64,000 bases of DNA from assembly GCF_012986595.1 (NCBI RefSeq), contig NZ_JAAQYM010000009.1, positions 62,001-126,000 of the forward strand, in the 5' to 3' direction. The stretch comes from Pseudomonas koreensis (GTDB lineage: Bacteria > Pseudomonadota > Gammaproteobacteria > Pseudomonadales > Pseudomonadaceae). Below are positions 44,759 to 53,870 of this stretch, in pieces; positions within the stretch are counted from its first letter, which is position 1, and each line of letters starts with the position of its first letter. The position numbers and the translations under genes are program-made. The notes below the pieces were generated by a model. That model was not told where the DNA came from and searched no databases. It saw only the letters and a program-made list of their open reading frames with translations.

Positions 44759-44832
44759 CTGCCGCGCAGGGCAGGCAAATCAATGCTTTGCGTGTTTTCT
44801 GTCGGACGGGCGGGCGGCGCCTGTGATGGTTT

Positions 44833-44861
44833 CGGTACAGAGGGGGTGACAGTTTGTACCG
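44833..44861. promoter_or_regulatory. Putative upstream activator site for the EatR-type regulator
   Basis: Perfect inverted repeat CGGTACA-N15-TGTACCG, 75 to 118 bases upstream of the exaC -24 element, the usual distance for an enhancer-binding protein. Confidence 0.6.
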
Positions 44862-44943
44862 CTTTTGGCACAGCCTGTGACTGACCGGTCTTGCCAGCAT
44901 TGCAATGCCGGCCTGCCTGGAGGATCCTCAGCCAACAGAAACC

Positions 44944-45029
44944 CTGTAGGAGCTGCCGCAGGCTGCGATCTTTTGATTTTGCTTTCACAGATCAAGATCA
45001 AAAGATCGCAGCCTGCGGCAGCTCCTACA
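44944..45029. repeat. REP doublet, family A (GCCGCAGGC variant)
   Basis: Inverted arms around a short AT-rich spacer in the leader region of the regulator gene. With the activator site and exaC promoter it accounts for most of the 390-base divergent region. Confidence 0.85.
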
Positions 45030-45067
45030 CGAGGTTTGCGTCGACCTTTCGGGGAGAATAATAAGAA

Positions 45068-46981
45068 ATGCACGACAACCATTTGAGTCGCCATGCCCAA
45101 CAGGTGCTCACCGTGACTCAGGGCAAACCGCACCTGCACGGGCCCGGTGCCGACCCGTCGATTGCGCGGTCGTGGCTGCGCTGTCTTGAGGACTATCACC
45201 TCGACCCGGCTCTGACCATGGCGCCCACCGTGCTCGAACACGGGCGCGTTCTCGAAAGCCGCGAGCGCCTGCAACAGGTGTTGCAGATTGCCGGCAATGA
45301 AATGAGCAGCCTGCACCAACAGCTGTCCGGCGCCGGCCATGCGGTGCTGCTGACCGACGCGCGCGGGGTGATCCTCAACTGCGTCACTGCGCCTGCCGAA
45401 CGCAAGATTTTCGAACGTGCCGGCCTCTGGCTCGGCGCCGACTGGAGCGAGGCCTGTGAAGGCACCAACGGCATCGGCACCTGCCTGGTCGAGCGCCAGG
45501 CGCTGACCATCCATCAAGACGAACACTTTCGCGGCCGCCACACCGGCCTGACCTGCTCGGCGAGCCCGGTGTTCGATCCGCACGGCGAATTGCTCGCGGT
45601 GCTCGACGTGTCCTCGGCGCGCCACGACGTTTCGCGGCAGAGCCAGTTCCACACCATGGCGCTGGTCAATCTGTCGGCGAAAATGATTGAGAGCTGCTAT
45701 TTCCTGCGTTGCTTCGATAACCAGTGGTTGCTGCGTTTTCACTTGCAGGCCGAATCCGTCGGCTTGTTCAGCGAAGGGCTGCTGGCGTTTGACGGGGAAG
45801 GGCGGATCAGCGCGGTCAACCAGAGCGCGTTGAACCTGCTGGGGCATATTCGCGGTGGCTTGTTGGGCAAACCGGTGGAAGCGTTTTTCGATTGCTCGCT
45901 GGACGAACTGCTCAGTCGCGCCAGCGCCAATGCCAGTGCCAGTTGGCCGCTGCGCACCCGCGACGGGCGGCACCTGTTTGCCTTGCTGCGCGGTGAGTCG
46001 CGCAAACCGGCGCCGATCATGCCGGCCGCGGTCGTGGTCAAGCCGCAACCGCTGGCGGGCATTTGCCTTGGTGACGCGGCGCTGCAAGCGGATTTCCGCA
46101 AGGCGCTGCGGGTGTTCGAACGCGACGTGCCGCTGCTGGTCAACGGCGAAACCGGTTCCGGTAAAGAAGCCTTCGCCAAGGCTGTGCATCACGCCAGCCA
46201 GCGCGCTAACCGAGCCTTTGTGGCGCTCAACTGCGCGGCGATCCCCGAGAGCCTGATCGAGAGCGAACTGTTCGGTTATCGCGGTGGCAGTTTCACCGGC
46301 GCGCGCAAGGACGGCATGCGTGGCAAGTTACAGCAGGCCGATGGCGGCACGTTGTTCCTCGATGAAATCGGCGACATGCCGCTGGCGCTGCAGACCCGTT
46401 TGTTGCGGGTGCTGGAAGACCGCCAGGTGGTGCCGATTGGTGGCGAGCCGGAAGCGGTCAACGTGCGAATCATCAGCGCCACCCACCGCAATCTGCTGGA
46501 ACGGGTCGAAGACGGCAGTTTTCGTGAAGATCTGTATTACCGGCTCAATGGCCTGGAGGTCGCGCTACCGGCGTTACGCGAACGTAGCGACAAGTCGCAG
46601 TTGCTGGATTTCCTGCTGGCCGAAGAGGCGGGTGGGGAAGTGATCGTGATCGACGAACCGGCGCGCCAGGCGTTGCTGGCCTTCAACTGGCCGGGCAACG
46701 TGCGGCAGTTGCGCAATGTCCTGCGTACGCTGGCAGCGTTGTGCGATGACGGACGGATCGGGCTGGAGGATTTGCCGGCGATGATTCGTCAGGTACGGCC
46801 GCCGCTGGAGCTGAAAACGGCTGAGTCCGAGCATCCGCTGGAGGACGCCGAACGTTTGGCGTTGCTCACTGCGCTGGAGCAGACCCGTTGGCACATGACT
46901 CACACCGCCGAGCAACTGGGTGTGAGCCGCAACACCCTCTACAGAAAGCTGCGCAAACACGGCATCGCCCGAACCGGATAA
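45068..46981 (+). CDS. eatR: Sigma-54-dependent activator of ethanolamine catabolism (EatR/AcoR type)
   Basis: 637 residues. N-terminal GAF sensor (about 70-210, with GADWSEACEGTNGIGTCLVER, an AcoR-family signature), a PAS-like segment (about 230-290), then the AAA+ domain: Walker A GETGSGKE, GSFTGA in place of the usual GAFTGA, Walker B GGTLFLDEIGDMP, arginine-finger region FREDLYYRLNGL. The C-terminus is a Fis-type helix-turn-helix (HTAEQLGVSRNTLYRKLRKHGI). It should sense ethanolamine or acetaldehyde and activate the two sigma-54 promoters nearby. Corresponds to PAO1 PA4021. Confidence 0.9.
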   Translation: MHDNHLSRHAQQVLTVTQGKPHLHGPGADPSIARSWLRCLEDYHLDPALTMAPTVLEHGRVLESRERLQQVLQIAGNEMSSLHQQLSGAGHAVLLTDARGVILNCVTAPAERKIFERAGLWLGADWSEACEGTNGIGTCLVERQALTIHQDEHFRGRHTGLTCSASPVFDPHGELLAVLDVSSARHDVSRQSQFHTMALVNLSAKMIESCYFLRCFDNQWLLRFHLQAESVGLFSEGLLAFDGEGRISAVNQSALNLLGHIRGGLLGKPVEAFFDCSLDELLSRASANASASWPLRTRDGRHLFALLRGESRKPAPIMPAAVVVKPQPLAGICLGDAALQADFRKALRVFERDVPLLVNGETGSGKEAFAKAVHHASQRANRAFVALNCAAIPESLIESELFGYRGGSFTGARKDGMRGKLQQADGGTLFLDEIGDMPLALQTRLLRVLEDRQVVPIGGEPEAVNVRIISATHRNLLERVEDGSFREDLYYRLNGLEVALPALRERSDKSQLLDFLLAEEAGGEVIVIDEPARQALLAFNWPGNVRQLRNVLRTLAALCDDGRIGLEDLPAMIRQVRPPLELKTAESEHPLEDAERLALLTALEQTRWHMTHTAEQLGVSRNTLYRKLRKHGIARTG

Positions 46982-46987
46982 ATCCCC

Positions 46988-47078
46988 CTGTAGGAGCTGC
47001 CGAAGGCTGCGATCTTTTGATCTTGTTCTTTATAGGATCAAAAGATCGCAGCCTCGTTGCACTCGTCAGCTCCTACAG
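46988..47078. repeat. REP doublet, family A, right arm altered
   Basis: The left arm is a standard CTGTAGGAGCTGCCGAAGGC; in the right arm the CCTTCGG segment is replaced by CCTCGTTGCACTCGT, so the outer stem pairs but the centre does not. Confidence 0.75.
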
Positions 47079-47177
47079 GTGGGGTAGTGATCGTGGTCGT
47101 GGGTGATGGTGATCAGCTAAAGAGTGCGATTTTCCCCACCCTACGCTAACCTGCGGCCATGTTTTACGAGGTCGACT

Positions 47178-48527
47178 ATGCACATTCATATTCTGGGTAT
47201 CTGCGGGACTTTCATGGGCTCGATGGCGGTTCTGGCCAAAGAGCTGGGCCATCACGTGACCGGCTCCGACGCCAACGTCTATCCGCCGATGAGCACGCAG
47301 CTTGAGGCCCAGGGCATTCAACTGACCCAAGGCTACGACCCGGCCCAGCTCGATCCGGCACCGGATCTGGTGGTGATCGGCAACGCCATGTCCCGCGGCA
47401 ACCCGGCGGTGGAATATGTGCTGAACAAAGGCTTGCCGTACGTCTCCGGCCCGCAGTGGCTGGCGGATCACGTGCTGCAAGGGCGCTGGGTGCTGGCGGT
47501 GGCCGGTACGCACGGCAAGACCACCACCAGCAGCATGCTCGCCTGGGTGCTGGAACACGCCGGCATGAGCCCGGGCTTTCTGATCGGCGGTGTACCGCAG
47601 AATTTCTCGGTGTCTGCGCGACTGGGCGGCACACCGTTCTTCGTGATCGAGGCTGACGAATACGACAGCGCGTTCTTCGACAAACGTTCGAAATTCGTCC
47701 ATTACCGCCCGCGTACCGCGATCCTCAATAACCTTGAGTTCGATCACGCGGACATCTTCCCCGATCTGCCAGCGATCGAGCGACAGTTCCATCACCTGGT
47801 GCGCACCATTCCGAGCGAAGGTCTGGTGATTCATCCGACCACCGAACCGGCTTTGCAGCGCGTGATCGAAATGGGCTGCTGGACCCCGGTGCAAACCACC
47901 GGCGTGGGCGGTCAGTGGCAGGTCAAGTTGCTCAAGGATGACGGTTCGGCATTCGAAGTGATGTTCGACGGCGTGTCCCAAGGCACCGTCGAATGGGAGC
48001 TGACCGGTCAACACAACGTCGCCAACGCCTTGGCTGCTCTGGCGGCGGCGCGGCATGTCGGTGTGGTGCCATCGATGGGCATCGCCGGGTTGAGCGCGTT
48101 CAAGAACGTCAAACGCCGGATGGAGAAAGTCGCCGAAGTGCGCGGTATTACCATCTATGACGACTTCGCCCACCACCCGACCGCCATTGCCACCACCCTC
48201 GACGGCCTGCGCAAACGCATCGGCGATGCGCCGCTGATCGCGATCATCGAGCCGCGCTCCAATTCGATGAAGCTCGGCGCGCACCGCGATGGCTTGCCGG
48301 ACAGTGTGGTCGATGCCGACCAGGTGATCTGGTACGCGCCGGCCAACCTCGGTTGGGATCTGGCCGGCACCGCCGCGTTGTGCACGGTGCCGTCGATCGT
48401 CAGCGATTCGCTCGAAGGCATCATCGAGCGCGTGAAGAGCCAGGCCCAGCCCGGCACCCACGTGGTGATCATGAGCAACGGCGGCTTCGGCGGCCTGCAT
48501 GGCAAACTCGCCGAGGCGCTGAAATGA
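47178..48527 (+). CDS. mpl: UDP-MurNAc:murein peptide ligase
   Basis: 449 residues from ATG 47178 with GAGG upstream. N-terminal HILGICGTFMGSMAVLAKELGHHVTGSD is typical of Mpl, then the Mur-ligase ATP motif VAGTHGKTTTSS, EADEYDSAFFD, LNNLEFDHADIF and YDDFAHHPTAI. It joins the recycled tripeptide L-Ala-D-Glu-mDAP to UDP-MurNAc in peptidoglycan recycling. Overlaps ubiX by four bases. Confidence 0.96.
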   Translation: MHIHILGICGTFMGSMAVLAKELGHHVTGSDANVYPPMSTQLEAQGIQLTQGYDPAQLDPAPDLVVIGNAMSRGNPAVEYVLNKGLPYVSGPQWLADHVLQGRWVLAVAGTHGKTTTSSMLAWVLEHAGMSPGFLIGGVPQNFSVSARLGGTPFFVIEADEYDSAFFDKRSKFVHYRPRTAILNNLEFDHADIFPDLPAIERQFHHLVRTIPSEGLVIHPTTEPALQRVIEMGCWTPVQTTGVGGQWQVKLLKDDGSAFEVMFDGVSQGTVEWELTGQHNVANALAALAAARHVGVVPSMGIAGLSAFKNVKRRMEKVAEVRGITIYDDFAHHPTAIATTLDGLRKRIGDAPLIAIIEPRSNSMKLGAHRDGLPDSVVDADQVIWYAPANLGWDLAGTAALCTVPSIVSDSLEGIIERVKSQAQPGTHVVIMSNGGFGGLHGKLAEALK

Positions 48528-49171
48528 ACACTCCTTCCCAGTACGGTGGCCCGGAGCGCATCACGCTGGCGATGACCGGCGCGTCCGGCGCGCAGTACGG
48601 TTTGCGCCTGCTCGATTGTCTGGTGCGGGAAGATCGCGAGGTGCACTTCCTGATCTCCAAGGCCGCGCAACTGGTGATGGCCACCGAGACTGACGTCTCG
48701 CTGCCGGCCAAACCGCAGATGATGCAGGCGTTCCTCACCGAGTACACCGGAGCGGCCGCCGGGCAGATTCGTGTGTACGGCAAGGAAGACTGGATGTCGC
48801 CGGTGGCCTCGGGCTCCGGCGCGCCGGCGGCGATGGTCGTGGTGCCGTGCTCCACCGGCACCTTGTCGGCAATTGCCACGGGCGCCTGCAACAACCTGAT
48901 CGAACGCGCCGCCGATGTCACGTTGAAGGAGCGTCGCCAGTTGATTCTGGTGCCGCGCGAGGCGCCGTATTCAAGCATTCACCTGGAGCACATGCTCAAG
49001 CTGTCGAACATGGGCGTGACCATCCTGCCGGCCTCGCCGGGTTTCTATCACCAGCCACAGACCATCGACGACCTGATCGATTTCGTCGTGGCGCGGATTC
49101 TCAATCTGTTGGGGATTCCTCAGGACATGCTGCCGCGTTGGGGCGAACATCATTTGAGCAGCGATGAATAA
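48524..49171 (+). CDS. ubiX: Flavin prenyltransferase UbiX
   Basis: 215 residues. Motifs LAMTGASGAQYGLRLLDCL (FMN binding), VVPCSTGTLSAIATGACNNLIERAADVTLKERR and PREAPYSSIHLEHMLKLSNMG. It makes prenylated FMN, the cofactor of the UbiD decarboxylase in ubiquinone synthesis. ATG 48524 overlaps the mpl stop, an arrangement also present in P. aeruginosa. Confidence 0.96.
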   Translation: MNTPSQYGGPERITLAMTGASGAQYGLRLLDCLVREDREVHFLISKAAQLVMATETDVSLPAKPQMMQAFLTEYTGAAAGQIRVYGKEDWMSPVASGSGAPAAMVVVPCSTGTLSAIATGACNNLIERAADVTLKERRQLILVPREAPYSSIHLEHMLKLSNMGVTILPASPGFYHQPQTIDDLIDFVVARILNLLGIPQDMLPRWGEHHLSSDE

Positions 49172-49448
49172 GCTGCTGGCGATCGTGCTGGCGCTGCAAC
49201 TGGCCGGCTGCGCCACCGCGCGTACGCTGGATGCCGCAAAACCGGGCGCGCCGGTGGTGTATTCCGGGACGCGCCTGGATTTGTATGCGATGAATGGCGG
49301 GTGTTGTGCGATGGACCGGTTCGGGGCTGAGGCGCCGAGCTATCCGGGGGTGGATCTACCGGCCAGTGCGTTGCTCGATACGCTGTTGCTGCCGTTATCG
49401 TTACTCACCGTGATCGGTGTGGGGTTTCAGGCGACTGGCGGGTTGTAA
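49164..49448 (+). CDS. YceK/YidQ-family small lipoprotein
   Basis: 94 residues. Lipobox LAGC with Cys at residue 16, then a small conserved domain with VYSGTRLDLYAM and LPASALLDTLLLPLSLLTVIG, the YceK/YidQ pattern; a hydrophobic stretch near the C-terminus may re-enter the membrane. It overlaps the ubiX end by eight bases. Function unknown. Confidence 0.85.
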   Translation: MNKLLAIVLALQLAGCATARTLDAAKPGAPVVYSGTRLDLYAMNGGCCAMDRFGAEAPSYPGVDLPASALLDTLLLPLSLLTVIGVGFQATGGL

Positions 49449-49449
49449 G

Positions 49450-49534
49450 GATCAAAAGATCGCAGCCTTCGGCAGCTCCTACAGGGTGAACATAAATCCC
49501 GTGTAGGAGCTGCCGAAGGCTGCGATCTTTTGAT
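49450..49534. repeat. REP doublet, family A
   Basis: Inverted family A arms directly after the YceK-like stop codon. Confidence 0.85.
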
Positions 49535-49596
49535 TTTGGGGGTGCTTTGCACTCCATTGCCAGCAGGCTGGCTCGCACAGGCATACGCGGCGCAAA

Positions 49597-49620
49597 TGTG
49601 GGAGCGGGCTTGCCCGCGAA
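49597..49620 (+). repeat. Single REP, GGGCTTGCCCGC variant
   Basis: TGTGGGAGCGGGCTTGCCCG, related to family B but with a different palindromic core; no partner arm. Confidence 0.65.
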
Positions 49621-49644
49621 GAAGCCAGCCCAAAAACCACAAAA

Positions 49645-50286
49645 CTACTTGCCGAGCTTGCGCAATTCATCCGATTCGATAACCCGCACCCCATCCTGTT
49701 CTTCCAGCGCCAGACGCCACATCGCCCGGGCCAGTTGGCAGGCTTCGATGCCGCGGTACTTGCCGGGAATCAATTTCGACAGCGGCCCGGCCAATTGCTC
49801 GGCCAGGCGTGGCTCCGTGCGCTCACCCAACAGCAGCGACGGCCGGCAAATGGTCAGTTGCGGCCAGTCCTGGGCGCGCAGCGCTTGCTCCATTTCGCCT
49901 TTGACCCGGTTGTAGAAAATCGATGACTTCGGATCGGCGCCCAGCGCACTGATCACGATCAGATGCCGTGCGCCCATCTCCCGCGCGCGTTTGGCGAACG
50001 CCACCACCATGTCCAGATCCACCGCGCGAAACGCGGCTTCCGAGCCGGCCTGCTTGATGGTGGTGCCGAGGCAGCAATAGGCGATATCGACGCGACCACT
50101 GAGTTGCGGCAGAAACGCCTGTGGGTCGCCGACCGGGTTTTCCAGGTGCGGATGTTCGGCCAGCGGCCGGCGTGACGGGGCGAGCACGCGGGTGATCGTC
50201 GGCTCGTTGAGCAAACGGTCGAGCAGGTGTTCACCGGTCAATCCGGTGGCTCCGGCAAGCAATACGTGCTGAGGCGTCAAGTACAT
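49645..50286 (-). CDS. NAD(P)-binding SDR-like oxidoreductase (HTATIP2-like)
   Basis: 213 residues. Rossmann start VLLAGATGLTGEHLLDRLL, then DIAYCCLGTTIKQAGSEAAFRAVDLDMVVAFA, HLIVISALGADPKSSIFYNRVKGEME with a YNRVK (YxxxK), and ICRPSLLLGER. This is the atypical SDR group of the oxidoreductase HTATIP2/YbjT-like proteins, whose substrates are unknown; many bind NADPH without clear catalysis. Monocistronic. Confidence 0.83.
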   Translation of the reverse strand: MYLTPQHVLLAGATGLTGEHLLDRLLNEPTITRVLAPSRRPLAEHPHLENPVGDPQAFLPQLSGRVDIAYCCLGTTIKQAGSEAAFRAVDLDMVVAFAKRAREMGARHLIVISALGADPKSSIFYNRVKGEMEQALRAQDWPQLTICRPSLLLGERTEPRLAEQLAGPLSKLIPGKYRGIEACQLARAMWRLALEEQDGVRVIESDELRKLGK

Positions 50287-50313
50287 AGTGTCTCTCCCTT
50301 GATACTGTTCAGC

Positions 50314-52041
50314 TTAGTTGCTGTTTGTTGCTCCGTCGTTCAATGCAGCGCTTTGCAACGCTTTTCTTGCTTGCTGTTTGCGTAGCAGTTGCCAGTGCGA
50401 CAGCACGGTCTTGGGCGCCCAGATCTGTGGTTCCGAGGCTTCGAAATTGTCCGCCAGTTCACGTTCGGCAACGGTGGCCTTGGCCAGTTTGAAGGCTTGT
50501 TCCAGGTCGTCGGTCTGGTTCAGCGCCTGGGCAAACAAGGCGTCGCCGAAGTAGGTGAAGTTGGCTTCTTCCGAGCAGCCGAACGACACGCGATCGGCAC
50601 GCGACGCGGTCATGATCAGTGTGCGCTCATCTTTCAGCGCGGGGATGAAACCGCCGGAGTAGCACGAGGAAATCACGATCACCTTGTCGCGATTTTTCAG
50701 GGGGGCGAGCACGGCTGCGAGTTCGTCGGCGGGCAGGTCGGCCAGTTCCATACGCGGCTGGTCGAGCACCAGCTCGTGTTCGGCAGTGCCGTGGCTGGTC
50801 AGGTAGATGAAGATCAGGTCTTCCGGGCCGCTGCGTTCGGCCAGGGTCTGCGCGGCACGGCGCAGGTTTTCGCGGGTGGCCATCGGCCGGTCGGCGAGAT
50901 GTTCGCGGTGGTTGACCAGACGAATCTGGCCATAGGCACCGAAGCGCGTGGTGAGCATGTTGGCGACGTAGTCCGATTCGCGCAGGAACACGCTTTGCTT
51001 GCCGTCGCCGCCGAGGGTCAGGGTGTACAGCTCCACCGCCGGGGTCGAGGCGGGCACGGCGGCCAGCGCGTTGTCGAGCAGGCGGCCCTGAGCCAGCAGG
51101 CCGAGTTCGAGGGTGTCGGGCAACAGCTTGCCGTCAGCGTCACGCACGCGCTGGCCGTTGATCCAGGTGCCGCTGAGCACGGTGCCATCGGTCAGCACCA
51201 GGGTGCCGCGCCCGGCGTAGCTGTCGCTGTCGAACTCGCCGATGTAGAAACTGCCGTCAGACAGGTTCAATCGGCCCTGTCCGCTGAAACGCCAGTCATT
51301 GAAGTAGCCGACGTAGTGGCTGCCGTCGGCGCCGATCAATTCGCCCTTGCCGGTCAGCGCGCCTTCCTTGAACTGGCCGAGCCAGACGTCGCCATCGGCG
51401 TTTTCATAGCGGCCCTTGCCGTGCAACTGGCTGTTCTTGAAGCCGCCGACATAGATGTCGCCATCGGCACTGTTGAAGGTGCCGTTGCCTTCGAGCTGGC
51501 CGTTGACGAAATGGCCGCTGAACGTATTGCCACTGGCGTCGCCGCGCTGGCCTTCGCCGTTGGGTTTACCGTGGGCGAACTGGCCCTGATAGGAGCTGCC
51601 GTCGTCCATTTCCAGACGGCCCAGCCCGGAATACTGATCAGCCTTGAACTCGCCACGGTAGGTCATGGCGTTTTCCTTGAGGGTGCCTTCGCCGTCGCGT
51701 CGACCCTGCTTGAAACCACCGGTGTAACTGCTGGCGTTGGTGGTCAGGCTGCCCTGACCATCGAACAGACCCTGCTGGAACTGGCCGCGATAGACCTCGC
51801 CGTTGCTGCCGTGCCACTCACCCTGGCCGTGCCATTGGCCCTTGTCGAACTGCCCGGCGTACCAGCTGCCGTTGGGGTAGTCGACGCGGCCCTGGCCTTG
51901 CAGCAAGCCGTTGACCAGTTCGCCGCGATAGCGTCCGCCGTCCGGCAGGCGCGCATCCGGAGGCAGCAGCGATTCGCCGTCGCCGCACGCGGTGAGCATC
52001 AGGGTCAGGGCAAGGGGGGCAAGAGAAGCGAGTGAGCGCAT
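50314..52041 (-). CDS. Lipoprotein with MORN repeats and C13 (caspase/legumain-like) peptidase domain
   Basis: 575 residues. Lipobox LTAC (Cys19). Residues about 35-300 hold some 11 to 12 MORN repeats of 23 residues (pattern Y.G.F..G...G.G....DG). The C-terminal 240 residues are a caspase-like fold of the C13 type: His417 in YLTSHGTAEH and Cys460 in VIVISSCYSGGF form the dyad. This suggests a surface or periplasmic peptidase presented on a MORN stalk. It is monocistronic. Relatives exist in other pseudomonads; the target is unknown. Confidence 0.88.
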   Translation of the reverse strand: MRSLASLAPLALTLMLTACGDGESLLPPDARLPDGGRYRGELVNGLLQGQGRVDYPNGSWYAGQFDKGQWHGQGEWHGSNGEVYRGQFQQGLFDGQGSLTTNASSYTGGFKQGRRDGEGTLKENAMTYRGEFKADQYSGLGRLEMDDGSSYQGQFAHGKPNGEGQRGDASGNTFSGHFVNGQLEGNGTFNSADGDIYVGGFKNSQLHGKGRYENADGDVWLGQFKEGALTGKGELIGADGSHYVGYFNDWRFSGQGRLNLSDGSFYIGEFDSDSYAGRGTLVLTDGTVLSGTWINGQRVRDADGKLLPDTLELGLLAQGRLLDNALAAVPASTPAVELYTLTLGGDGKQSVFLRESDYVANMLTTRFGAYGQIRLVNHREHLADRPMATRENLRRAAQTLAERSGPEDLIFIYLTSHGTAEHELVLDQPRMELADLPADELAAVLAPLKNRDKVIVISSCYSGGFIPALKDERTLIMTASRADRVSFGCSEEANFTYFGDALFAQALNQTDDLEQAFKLAKATVAERELADNFEASEPQIWAPKTVLSHWQLLRKQQARKALQSAALNDGATNSN

Positions 52042-52151
52042 AGCGGGATCCGGGCAATTAGGCGACCGAGTATGCCGCAGCTATGTGACCTTATACAGCC
52101 GGGAAAACAGCGCTGATGCGAAACAGCGTGCGCCGTTTCGCATCCGGTCAA

Positions 52152-52607
52152 TCAAACGAAGCAGAGCGACAGCGGCTCGGCGATGTAGGCCGGTTTGTCC
52201 GAGCCCTCTATCTCCAGCGTGGCGGTGGCTTTGAGCAGCCATTGCCCGGGTTTCTTCTCGGTGACTTCGGCGAGGTCGACCTTCAGGCGGACTTTTGAAT
52301 TGACCTTCACTGGCTGGATGAAACGCACGCTGTCCAGGCCGTAGTTGACCACCATCTTCAGGCCTTGCGGCAGCACGAGGATGTCTTCCATCAGTTTGGG
52401 GATCAGCGACAGTGACAGGAAACCGTGGGCAATGGTGCTGCCAAATGGCGTTTGCGCGGCTTTGACCGGGTCGACGTGAATGAACTGGTAATCCCCGGTG
52501 GCTTCGGCGAACAGGTTGATGCGCTCCTGATCGATGGTGAGCCATTCGGAACGTCCGAGTTCCTTGCCGACATAATCTTTGAGCTCTGCAACGGGAACAT
52601 AGGGCAT
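52152..52607 (-). CDS. MaoC-family (R)-hydratase
   Basis: 151 residues from ATG 52607, with AAGGAGAG upstream. Single hot-dog domain with the hydratase motif FAEATGDYQFIHVDPVKAAQTPFGSTIAHGFL, which carries the catalytic Asp and His. It resembles enoyl-CoA (R)-hydratases and NodN-type proteins. A role in fatty acid or polyhydroxyalkanoate metabolism is possible. Confidence 0.87.
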   Translation of the reverse strand: MPYVPVAELKDYVGKELGRSEWLTIDQERINLFAEATGDYQFIHVDPVKAAQTPFGSTIAHGFLSLSLIPKLMEDILVLPQGLKMVVNYGLDSVRFIQPVKVNSKVRLKVDLAEVTEKKPGQWLLKATATLEIEGSDKPAYIAEPLSLCFV

Positions 52608-52787
52608 TGAGACTCTCCTTGGGTTCATCGGTTTTATAGTTTTTCAGGTGGGGGATTTGACCGCCCTGCGAACCACTGTAGATCATCATGGCGATTTGCT
52701 CCGGTCAACTGACCATGCTTTTGGCGAATGCCGATCCATAGCGCTGCCGTGCTTATAATGCCGAGGACTTGCGGGGGGAGATGTCTG

Positions 52788-53150
52788 ATGTTGTTACGTG
52801 GCCTGACCATGCTGGTGCTGTTCCAACTGCTCGGCACGGCGCTCAACCATTTGCTGTTGCCGGTGCTGCCGGGCCCGATCATCGGCCTGCTGCTGTTGCT
52901 GGTGTTCCTGATCATTCGCGGCGAAGTCGGCGAGCCGCTGAACCTCGCGGCCGGCAGCCTGTTGCGTTATCTGCCGTTGCTGTTGGTGCCGCCCGCCGTC
53001 GGCGTGATGGTTTATGCGAGCGACATTGCCGCCGATTTCTGGGCGATTGTCGGCGCACTGGTGCTGTCGTTGATCCTGTCGATGGCCTTCGCCGGGGTGC
53101 TGATGCAGCGGCTGGTCAAGCGCCACGCGCACCGCTCGGAGGAGTCCTGA
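52788..53150 (+). CDS. CidA/LrgA-family holin-like protein
   Basis: 120 residues from ATG 52788 (GGGGGAG upstream). Four membrane helices: LTMLVLFQLLGTALNHLL, GPIIGLLLLLVFLII, RYLPLLLVPPAVGVMVY and AIVGALVLSLILSMAFAGVLM. The PGPIIG loop is typical of CidA/LrgA. It works with the LrgB-type partner encoded next (TGATG overlap), modulating murein hydrolase release or exporting small carboxylates. Confidence 0.9.
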   Translation: MLLRGLTMLVLFQLLGTALNHLLLPVLPGPIIGLLLLLVFLIIRGEVGEPLNLAAGSLLRYLPLLLVPPAVGVMVYASDIAADFWAIVGALVLSLILSMAFAGVLMQRLVKRHAHRSEES

Positions 53151-53866
53151 TGCTGTTCGATTGGCAGGGGGCGTGGGCCTCGGTGATCCATCATCCGCTG
53201 TTCGGCATCGGCATCACCCTCGGTGCCTATCAACTGGTGCTGGCGGCGTTCGAGAAAACCCGCTGGATCTTTTTGCAACCGGTACTGGTCTCGATGCTGT
53301 TGGTGATCGGCGTGCTGGTCGGCTGCGGCCTGACCTACGCCGAGTACCGCAAGAGCACCGAGATCCTCAGCATTCTGCTGGGCCCGGCGACGGTGGCGCT
53401 GGCGGTGCCGCTCTATCTCAACCTCAAGCGTATCCGCCAATTGTTCTGGCCGATTTTTACTACGCTGGTGATAGGCGGGGTGGTCGCGACAGGCATGGGC
53501 GTTTTGCTCGGCTGGTGGTTCGGTGCCGAGCACATGATTCTGATGACCATGGCGCCGAAGTCGGTGACCTCGCCGATTGCCATGCTGGTGGCCGAGCAGA
53601 TCGGTGGAGTCGCGGCGCTGGCGGCGGTGTTCGTGTTGATCACCGGGGTGATCGGCGCGATCTTCGGTCCGGCGTTGCTGACCCGGCTCGGCGTGCACAG
53701 CCCCGAGGCGCGCGGCATGGCACTGGGCATGACCGCACACGCGGTCGGCACCTCGGTGGCGTTGCAGGAAAGCGATGAATGCGGCGCCTTCGCGGCGCTG
53801 GCGATGAGTCTGATGGGCGTGGCCACGGCGGTGTTCCTGCCGTTGGCGGTGTCGATGGTGGTGTAA
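53150..53866 (+). CDS. LrgB/CidB-family membrane protein
   Basis: 238 residues. Multiple helices with the family segments LGPATVALAVPLYLNLKRI, MAPKSVTSPIAMLVAEQIGG and GMALGMTAHAVGTSVALQESDECGAFAALAMSLMGV. Partner of the CidA-like protein; ATG 53150 shares its A with the preceding TGA. Confidence 0.92.
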   Translation: MLFDWQGAWASVIHHPLFGIGITLGAYQLVLAAFEKTRWIFLQPVLVSMLLVIGVLVGCGLTYAEYRKSTEILSILLGPATVALAVPLYLNLKRIRQLFWPIFTTLVIGGVVATGMGVLLGWWFGAEHMILMTMAPKSVTSPIAMLVAEQIGGVAALAAVFVLITGVIGAIFGPALLTRLGVHSPEARGMALGMTAHAVGTSVALQESDECGAFAALAMSLMGVATAVFLPLAVSMVV

Positions 53867-53870
53867 GGAA

